Origin: Gari tellinella
Taxonomy: Eukaryota > Mollusca > Bivalvia > Cardiida > Psammobiidae
Direction: 5' to 3'
DNA length: 64,000 nucleotides
Assembly (NCBI GenBank): GCA_922989275.2
Contig: OV277864.1
Coordinates: 73,288,158 to 73,352,157, forward strand
Shown: piece by piece, positions 56,931-64,000 of the stretch
Position numbering within the stretch: position 1 is the stretch's first letter
Layout: each line of letters begins with the position of its first letter
Notes under the pieces: generated by a model
The model's database searches: none
What the model was told of the DNA's origin: nothing
The model's input: the letters and a program-made list of their open reading frames with translations, nothing else
Position numbers and translations under genes: made by a program

Positions 56931-57675
56931 GAAAGTTTGGTGTTAATAGAAATGCTTTTAATGTTATCTTTTCGTTATAAATTTTAATACAGATGTTTTA
57001 TTAGACCATGATCTCACGACTGATACAAAATTTGAGGCGATAGCTTATAATTTGTTTGTTTAGTGAGTTTGTGAAAATGAGAGAGAAAACGTACAGTACT
57101 GTATTTTCCGTTTTTCCTACGAAAGTTTGGTGTTAATAGAAATGCTTTTAATGCTATCTTTTCGTTATAAATTTTAATACAGATGTTTTATTAGACCATG
57201 ATCTCACGACTGATACAAAATTTGAGGCGATAGCTTATAATTTGTTTGTTTAGTGAGTTTGTGAAAATGAGAGAGAAAACGTACAGTACTGTATTTTCCG
57301 TTTTTCCTACGAAAGTTTGGTGTTAATAGAAATGCTTTTAATGCTATCTTTTCGTTATAAATTTTAATACAGATGTTTTATTAAACCATGATCTCACGAC
57401 TAGTACAAAATTTGGGGCGATAGCTTATCAATTGTTAGTTTAGTGAGGTTTTGAAAATGAGAGAAAAACGTATTTTTTCGTTTACCTACGAAGTTTGGTG
57501 TTAAAATAAATGCTTTTAATGTCATCTTATCGTTATAAATTTTAATACAGATGTTTTATTAGACCATTATCTTACGCGTAGTACAAAATTTGAGGCGATA
57601 GCTTATAAATTGATAGTTTAGTGAGGTTTTGAAAACGAGAGAAAAACGTATTCTTTCGTTTACCTACGAAGTTTG
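56931..57675. repeat. Four tandem repeats of about 190/179 bp
   Basis: GAAAGTTTGGTGTTAATAG starts units at 56,931, 57,121 and 57,311; GAAGTTTGGTG at 57,490; a truncated start at 57,668. Units 1-2 are nearly identical (190 bases) and units 3-4 carry deletions. Each has TATCTTTTCGTTATAAATTT and GAGGCGATAGCTTAT. The array is not seen elsewhere in the window. Confidence 0.93.
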
Positions 57676-57840
57676 TGTGTGTCTATATTTCTCTGCCACT
57701 GTCTGTATTTATGTCTCTGTTTCTCTTTGTGATTGTCTCTCTGTCTGTCTGTTTTTCTCTTATCTCTGTCTGTCAGTCTCTCGCTTCTTCTTTTCTGTCT
57801 CCATCTTTCTGTATGAATGTCTGTCTGTCTCTCTGATGAT
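57676..57840. repeat. TCTG/TCTC low-complexity tract
   Basis: Degenerate pyrimidine-rich TCTG, TCTC and TGTCTCTCTGTC runs follow the tandem array directly. The ORF covering it is a composition artefact. Confidence 0.8.
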
Positions 57841-58379
57841 CCTCATGCGGAGAAAAGGTAAAGTGTGTCATAAAGAGCTTAATTTGAAAAAGGGGTAAAC
57901 TATATTTCAAGAGACATACTCTATGAATCCGACATTTTTGCAGCCTGGTCTGGATTACAACTGTTTGCAATTGCAATAGTCATCATGTTACTGGTATTCA
58001 GTAATGAGAGGGTTAATCCAGTCATCAACCAAACCAGGTGCATTGATGTTGGTTTTTTTTGTTTTTTTTTTCAATTCAATTCTATTATCTTTATTTTTTG
58101 TGATTTGTATAATATATAAACATCATGCGGTTACAGAAGTCAAAAACACATGTTCAAGTTACACGCACGGGTAGCATTGATCTTTTTTATTAAAGTGGCA
58201 ACCCGCTGGTATCCATCTTCATAGATAATCGGCATGTTCAAGAAGCATTCATGCTGGGAGAGTTTTATGACGCTGATAATTGTCCTGCTAATTTGGTGCG
58301 GGTTCTGTATACGGTTACGTAATGTGTCACATTCCTTTGTGATGTGTAATATGGTAGACATTTTGTAAGTAAATAAAGC

Positions 58380-58455
58380 TAAGGACGAGTGTCAAACATT
58401 CTGGATCCAGATCAGACGCCGTGTTACGCGGCATCTGATCTTGATCCAAGTTGTT
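58380..58455. repeat. Stand-alone GATCAGACGCC hairpin
   Basis: GTGTCAAACATTCTGGATCC, then GATCAGACGCCGTGTTACGC and the near-inverse GGCATCTGATCTTGATCC. It is the same hairpin type as in the TA and TTAA MITEs. Confidence 0.7.
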
Positions 58456-58964
58456 TGCAAAAAAAAAGTAAAGTCGCGATCAGCAGGCAAAGAGTTAAGC
58501 AGTCAGTAAAATAGATTGCTTACGGCATTGGCTGCTTTATAATTTACTCCGTTATATAAGACATAAGTAAAGCAGAAAGAAACGGAGATCTCATGTTATC
58601 ATGTTTGCAATTAATTTCTGAAGATAATGCAAACTGTTACCTCTTTCATAGAAATGGGACGGATAATATGTATATTTTAGTCTGGATGTAAAACTAACCC
58701 TAAATTCATTTTTTTGAAGTAATATGTTAATAATTCTAATTTTCCTTTCAATAATAATAATGATCACATACGACATAATAATACAGTTACAACTTTGGCC
58801 GTTTTGGATTTTGGCCGTTTGACGCGCACTCCTTTCAAATGTCTCTTTACATACAAAATGGATTTTTTTTTTGCCTCCAAGGAAATATTTCCTCCATGTA
58901 GAACATTGTAACAATGCATGAACACATTTTTAGAAGTTTAGAAGTTTGCTTAAGTTTTTATACG

Positions 58965-59590
58965 GAAGGAATTCTTTTCTTACGCGAGTTGGTCTAGTCA
59001 TTTCATTAGCCAGCAACCTTTGTAGGTCATCATTACTTTTTTCGCTTCAAGAAAAACCCTGGTATTTTTACAACCGAAAGATAAGTGTCACGGCTTTATA
59101 TCAAGATTATTTTTTTAAATATATATATATATATCGGACGAAAATTATGGATTAAATTCAAGTTTTTGAAACGGGACGTAGTATATATTTCGCGATCGCC
59201 TGCTCTCGTTTATCGACTATTTCATTTGGCCATCGCTCTTTAACTCGCCATAAAATTTGTCGATTTCGAAACTAAACACTTGCATTTTTACAACTGAAAG
59301 AAAAATATCTAAGCTTTCCTTTAAGACCATTTCTTTGAAAATCGGTGGAAAATTGAGGGTTTTATGAAAGGTTTTGTAACGGGGCGTGATATATTTATGC
59401 GCGAGTGCTTGCTCCCTATTATCGGCTAATTCATTTGGAAACCACTCTTTAACTCGCCATAAAACTGATCAATTTTAAAAATAAAATCTGTTATTTTTAC
59501 AAGTGAAAGATAAATATCTTAGCCTTCTTTTAAGACCATTATAATGAAAATCGGGTGAAAATTAAGGATTTTATGTAACTTAAACTAACA
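58965..59590. repeat. Three diverged tandem units of about 210 bp
   Basis: Each unit has ATTTTTACAA-TGAAAGA, TTTAAGACCATT, GAAAATCGG-TGAAAATT, and in units 1-2 GAAACGGGACGT/GTAACGGGGCGT. The divergence suggests an older array. No copy A counterpart was seen. Confidence 0.75.
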
Positions 59591-60189
59591 GTAGGTAACC
59601 ATTCAACACGATAAAAAACGTGATAGCCCGCTATCGGCGTACCGGTGCAGTTGAATTATCGATCGATTAAGCGTTATCGCACATACAGGTAACGGACGAC
59701 ACCATTTTCGGGAAAATGCAGATTTGAGTATAAGTTACTTCTCCATTTGTCCTTTCTCCATGTATGGAGTAATGGATTTTAAAAAAATGGTCAAAAATGA
59801 AGTAAATTTTACTGGAACTGGAATGTTTCATTTTTAGTTTCAGGGGTGTCAATGCAATCTGATTTACTTTCAACCTGCTTTATGCTACCATTTTGCTAAA
59901 GTATGATACAGAAAAAGCATATATGTGACTGTAAAAGTAGAACTTTAGGTGTAAAACTGCACATTTGTGGAGTAATGGGTTTAATCAAGTATTCAAAGTT
60001 GAAAGGTTTACATGCTGTCTGAAATCAGAAATATCTCTATCCATAATTATCATGTTTAAAGCATTTAGTAAAGGTGAAAAGTTCAACAGAAACATTATAT
60101 TTCACTTTTGATATAATTTTGATAAAATCTAATAATGTATACTCACTTACTCAGTGAATAATATCTGGTCAAAATTCACAGGGTAGTTT

Positions 60190-61640
60190 TCAAATGGACA
60201 TATATGACAGTTAATAAGGTGCTTCTTTTTCTATTCTGGTGTTAGGGTAACGTCTTTTAGGTTGCACAGTAAAACCTCTCTATCACGACCACTAAATTGT
60301 GTTAAGTATTAGATGCTGAAGACAGATGACTGCTTAAAGCATGCTGACAATGCAACAGAAAGACCCTTTAGGAGCTTTCTGTTTGACTGTCACATTGCTT
60401 TAAGCTGTCTTTTATACAACCAAATAGCCTTCGTTTGAGAGGTTGTAATAGGCAGGTTTAACTTTTACTGTATAGTTAGCAGAAATAGAAGAGGCGATCT
60501 TAATCTCCTTACATCTACGTTCAGGTGAGTCTTTAATTTTAGGTTAGCCCATGTTTTTCCCATAGCGCAAAAGAATCAAGATCTCTTGTAGGATCTTATG
60601 CCAATATGGTCATGTGCTAACCTGATCTGGCGGTAGAGGATACAGTTATCCCAGAAGAGTTGATTCAGTTAGAGTAAGCTGTCTGGGAGATCATTGTTAA
60701 AGACATCTCCTGATGACCTTTTGATCATAACATCTTGCCAGACAATTTCCTTGCAAAAAGCATGGGTCTTATGAACATGTCATTAGCAAAGAACCACTAA
60801 AGCTTCTCATGTGAAACCCGACCTTTATATTTTGATAGTTTGGTTAGAAATAACCATTGAAAATCACTAGAGCATGAGTATAATTTGGACCTCACCAGGA
60901 AAACTGAGATTGTGCTGCACGTGATTGACAGTTACATTGACACCTCCAGAACAATGGGCTGGTGGTCCCTCAATGGGCTGAGGAAAAGTCTTTAAGCAAC
61001 AAAAAAGGCAGTGATCCTGGGTGGAAAACCTATAAGTACCAGACTGTGTGGTTCGGTACCTCAGTGGTGCTGGCACTGCATACATCACAGACAATAGGTT
61101 CGAGTACCAGTCGGCACACGATTTTCCACCAGTCCTGAGTCTTGTTACAGTTGGTGCCCAACATAAATTGGACCGTGTACATGTGCTCTGGTTCCTTGTG
61201 AGATTCTAGGTGAATTTCAAGGAAAGGCTGTGAGGAAACAGTGTAGCTGTATTGAATGTAGTCAAGAGTAGGGAGGGAAATCAGTAAGTCCTAGTTGCAG
61301 GGCTGCCATTTCTCCAGATTTTTTCGAAATCTTCAGATTTTTATTCCAACAGATGGAAGCTTAAAACAGGCTGAAAGTAAAGCAGAATGCGCCTTAAGGC
61401 GCATTCTGCTTTACTTTCAACCTGATTTAAGCATCATGTGTCTTAAAAACTAGAAACAGACTATGGGTTAAAGGTATAATCAGGAAAATCCGGCTTGAAA
61501 AATTAAAAAATTTGAAATCTTAGGATTTTTTTATCAACTTATCATTATGGCAGGCCTGTAGTGGCTCAGTGGTTAGAGTGTAGTCCTACTGGCACACCTG
61601 TTCTGTAAGCAAGAGTCTCTGAATTCAAGTTCATGTTGCC
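60190..61640. repeat. Copy B counterpart of 34.4-35.3 kb
   Basis: It contains the TA-type MITE (60,268-60,475), the tRNA-like segments (61,055-61,120 and 61,556-61,635) and a TTAA-type hairpin (about 61,345-61,460) absent from copy A. No exon is recognised. Confidence 0.7.
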
Positions 61641-61679
61641 TGTTAGTGGCTGTTACAATAGCTCACTGACACTATTACT

Positions 61680-62546
61680 TTAACCCATTACCCCATAGCC
61701 TTGTTTTAGTTTTGAATATAAGTGACCCCTTAAAGCAGGTTGAAAGTAAAGCAGAATGTGCCTTACTTTCAGCCTGCTTTAAGCGATCATCTACTAGAAT
61801 ATAGAAAATATTTCTAATGATACATATTAGCCTGTTTACCTGTGTTTTCGCCACCCTTAGCTATATTTTTCGCGCATGCGCTTTCTGATGTAACATTTCT
61901 TACTTTTTCACGGATCTAATTCTGGACTGAACTTTCAATAACACGAATATATACAAATAAAACTTGTGAAATAAATACAAATGTAAATTACTGTACCATT
62001 TTTGAACGAGGTCATTGCTCTGGATCACCGGGATGCTTTCTTGTCAATTCGCCACCTCTGATTGGTCGTTCGATAATTAGGTCAATGTAGGCTCTGGCAG
62101 TATGATATAGTTTGTTTCATGAAATTTGAACATTGTTTAATGATTTTGAAATATTTAATTTTTTAAAAGTAAATAATATCTTTTACAACTTTACAATAAA
62201 AAAGTAACAACGAGCATATAGAGTTAAAATTACCAACATGTCCTTTGATTTGAAACTTTTTATGAATTATTGTTATTGTACCTGTTTCTTTCGCATTTTC
62301 TGCGCTTGAAATCTTCTGTTGTTAAACTGGCCCAGTATTCGGATATCCTCTGTAGATTTCGGACATCCTCGGTAGCCTGCTCGTGACGGAATTCCAAGTT
62401 TTGCTGAGGTGGCGAATTGACAAGAAAGTGGCGAAATGACAAGAAGCAAGGATAATGACTGTTTAACAAGGAACTACATGTATATTCTTCAGTGGAGTAA
62501 TAGTTTTACAGTCGTAAAAAGTCGTATTTATGGAGTAATGGGTTAA
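61680..62546. mobile_element. TTAA hairpin MITE with a nested inverted-repeat insertion
   Basis: TTAACCCATTACCCCATAGC starts at 61,679 and TATGGAGTAATGGGTTAA ends at 62,546. About 600 foreign bases (roughly 61,835-62,450) lie between, marked by inverted TTGTCAATTCGCCACC (62,040) and GGTGGCGAATTGACAA (62,409). Confidence 0.65.
62285..62412 (-). other. Exon-like stretch of unknown identity
   Basis: On the minus strand CACCTCAG precedes an open stretch of about 41 codons (LEFRHEQATEDVRNLQRISE, ...WASLTTEDFKRRK) that ends GAAACAG before GTACAATAAC. It is more GC-rich than its surroundings. It sits inside the nested insertion above, so it may be a transposon fragment. I do not recognise it. Confidence 0.25.
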
Positions 62547-62603
62547 CTGTTAACAGTATACAAATGTAGACTACAACCAATTCAATATTCTGGTCATGGG
62601 GCG

Positions 62604-62685
62604 TGAATTGGTCCAGTGGTAGAACGTCTTGATTTTTTCAGGATTGGACAGTCCTGGGTTCGAATCCTACCACTGGCTCAACGTG
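62604..62685 (+). other. tRNA-like segment
   Basis: GAATTGGTCCAGTGGTAGAA is A-box-like and GGGTTCGAATCC (62,656-62,667) is a B box. The D-arm and T-arm look reasonable, but the anticodon arm is T-rich (GATTTTTTC) and the acceptor stem does not pair. Probably a SINE head or tRNA pseudogene. Confidence 0.5.
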
Positions 62686-62914
62686 ACTTTCTCAGGACAT
62701 AATAAATTTAGGATCCACTCAACCAAGGTGCGACTTTGTACACTGAGAGCGCGCCGAGAGTCCATGTTTCAATTTCAATTTCCTGGGCATTATATGTCGG
62801 GTGCGATATCTGGGAGTCGGAAAAGTCTCTCCAGGGAGACTCAAGTGATAGTTTCAATAAGTAGCCCAATAACCTGGGGAGTGTCAAAAGTCGGATATGT
62901 GCGTACGCAAAAAA

Positions 62915-63190
62915 ACAAACAATCCAGGGCTGGACAAAAAATTTCAGGGCAACTTGCCCAGGGCAGGCTGCTCAAAATTTTGGACTTGCCCCATATTTTC
63001 ACCGCGGAATATTGGTCACAGTCGGGGGCAGGGGCACTGATTATTGCTGTATTTGATTGTTATCCAAGTGCAACTAGACAATAGGTTGGTTTATTTACAA
63101 TTTTTTGCAAGAATTTGAGCTTGCCCAGGACAATTTGTTGTCTAAATTGGACTTGCCCAAACAGCATTTGAGTTTGTCCAGCTCTGCAAA
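62915..63190. mobile_element. Inverted-repeat element with CTGGACAAA ends
   Basis: AGGGCTGGACAAAAAATTTC on the left and TTTGTCCAGCTCTG on the right, with repeated ACTTGCCC/GGGCAAG motifs inside. There is no ORF. Confidence 0.5.
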
Positions 63191-63278
63191 CCCACCATTC
63201 TTTTAACAATTAGGAGTTTCTTTCAGAATCATACAGAATGCAATTCTAAATGTGATTGAACAGAAAGTGCTTGCAAGA

Positions 63279-63552
63279 TTAACCCATTACCCCGTAGCCT
63301 CTTTATAGTTCTATGTGACCACTTAAAGCAGGTTGAAAGTAAAGCAGAATGTGCCTTTAAAAGGCACATTCTGCTTTAATTTCATCCTGCTTTAAGCTAC
63401 CATCTACTAGCATATAGAAAATATTTCTACTGATAAATATAATATAATAATTACTATTATTCATGACTGTGTAAATTTAAGTGGAACTATTTTCTTCAGT
63501 GGAGGAATAAATAAAAGGTGTAAAAAGTTGTATTTATGGGGTAATGGGTTAA
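63279..63552. mobile_element. Near-complete TTAA-flanked hairpin MITE
   Basis: TTAACCCATTACCCCGTAGC...ATTTATGGGGTAATGGGTTAA, 274 bases. The apex AATGTGCCTTTAAAAGGCAC has strong arms. It is one of the best type copies of the family here. Confidence 0.88.
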
Positions 63553-63999
63553 CTGAGCTAAAAATTCTGCTGACGTCGGTGTACAGATTATATTACATCA
63601 GTCACATATAATCCTTTGGCTTTGCATAGCAGTATAAATAGCCTTTTCATAGAAATTTTGCAATCTCACTTGTCAAAGTTTCAATTGTGTGAGCATTTCA
63701 AAATTATCGGTAATTTTAGACTTAATGACGATAATGTAGTTAAGATTACTGCAATATTTCTTCGTGTATGTTTCTATGCGGTTGTCATGCATTTATAATA
63801 CAGTTACGTCAGTTTTGTCGCGTACGATGTAATTTGTTTACCTGTTCATCCTCTACCACACATGTAGTGTTTACACCCCGTGACCTGACATAGGAATACA
63901 CAGAACAGTACCGACGCATGTTTTCTGGGTTGGACAGACGCTTACAAGTTTTATGAATAGCTTTCAAGCGTTTGCAAACACCCTGATTTGGAAAGACGG
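63553..63999. other. No recognised feature
   Basis: AT-rich sequence with short ORFs only. The stretch GTTTACCTGTTCATCC near 63,838 looks acceptor/donor-like in places, but no exon can be supported. Confidence 0.3.
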
Positions 64000-64000
64000 A

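Larger units (their letters stand above)
37852..61640. repeat. Segmental duplication, copy B
   Basis: This is the second tandem copy of the unit, carrying a broken TIR gene (about 36.9-41.3 kb) and an intact Nudix gene (48.8-55.0 kb) in the same order and orientation as copy A. It lacks copy A's LINE, LTR element, 9.1-kb and 30.4-kb inverted-repeat elements, 82-bp palindrome and TTAA MITE at 5.3 kb. It has its own 2.67-kb element, SINE and foldback. The similarity fades after about 61.6 kb, so the distal boundary is approximate. Confidence 0.85.

Noticed and set aside
57629..57898. 89-residue ORF with Cys/Val/Ser repeats
   Set aside because: It is produced by the TCTG/TCTC tract.
1..64000. 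CRISPR array or bacterial defence system, suggested by regularly spaced hairpins and TIR domains
   Set aside because: The hairpins are MITEs with target duplications, spacers are irregular, and the genes are intron-containing animal genes.

Overview
This is a eukaryotic nuclear window: intron-split genes with GT-AG introns, AT-rich sequence, very dense small inverted-repeat elements, SINE and LINE copies and an LTR element. The TIR-domain gene family and the repeats (tRNA-derived SINEs, and elements bounded by ATGCCCCCGG and its inverse) suggest a bivalve mollusc. A dreissenid mussel is my guess; I have not verified it. There are no bacterial operons, CRISPR arrays or phage genes.

The window holds two tandem copies of one large segment. 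Copy A runs from 1 to about 37,851 and copy B from about 37,852 to about 61,640. Each carries the same two genes tail to tail. The first is a plus-strand multi-TIR gene (A: 1-3025, 5' end outside the window; B: about 36,902-41,322). The second is a minus-strand seven-exon NUDT17-type Nudix hydrolase (A: 10,925-30,281; B: 48,765-55,035). The TIR gene encodes, in order, a MyD88-like Death domain (seen only as a frameshifted exon in B), two TIR domains, a low-complexity tail and a C-terminal CAIL prenylation-type box. The A copy is open in every exon visible here; the B copy is broken in its Death and first-TIR exons. Both Nudix copies keep all seven exons, all splice phases and the full Nudix box.

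The two copies differ mainly by mobile-element insertions. Copy A gained a 5'-truncated LINE (about 14.9-18.16 kb), a 5.5-kb Ty3/gypsy-type LTR element with LTRs identical as read (23,392-28,867), a Tc1-like relic and a second LINE relic (20.5-22.6 kb), two larger inverted-repeat elements (9.1-10.6 and 30.4-32.8 kb), and two tandem-repeat expansions (54-bp at 11.1 kb, 142-bp at 33.5 kb). Copy B gained a 2.67-kb inverted-repeat element (44.1-46.8 kb), a SINE with a 14-bp target duplication (47.56-47.84 kb) and a foldback (48.96-49.29 kb). Each copy therefore serves as the other's empty-site control, and exact TTAA and TA insertion sites can be read directly.

Most of the remaining DNA is several families of hairpin MITEs. 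Some are flanked by TTAA with CCC...GGG ends (piggyBac-like) and others by TA with CAGT...ACTG ends (Tc1/mariner-like). Beyond about 55 kb I see only repeats, tandem arrays and tRNA-like modules, and no convincing gene.

The most unusual feature is the LTR element. Its Gag begins with a helix-hairpin-helix and carries a long SR/RS-rich domain. Its RNA strand carries 20 copies of the heptamer CTTTCAG, which resembles a 3' splice site. Most of pol has been deleted.
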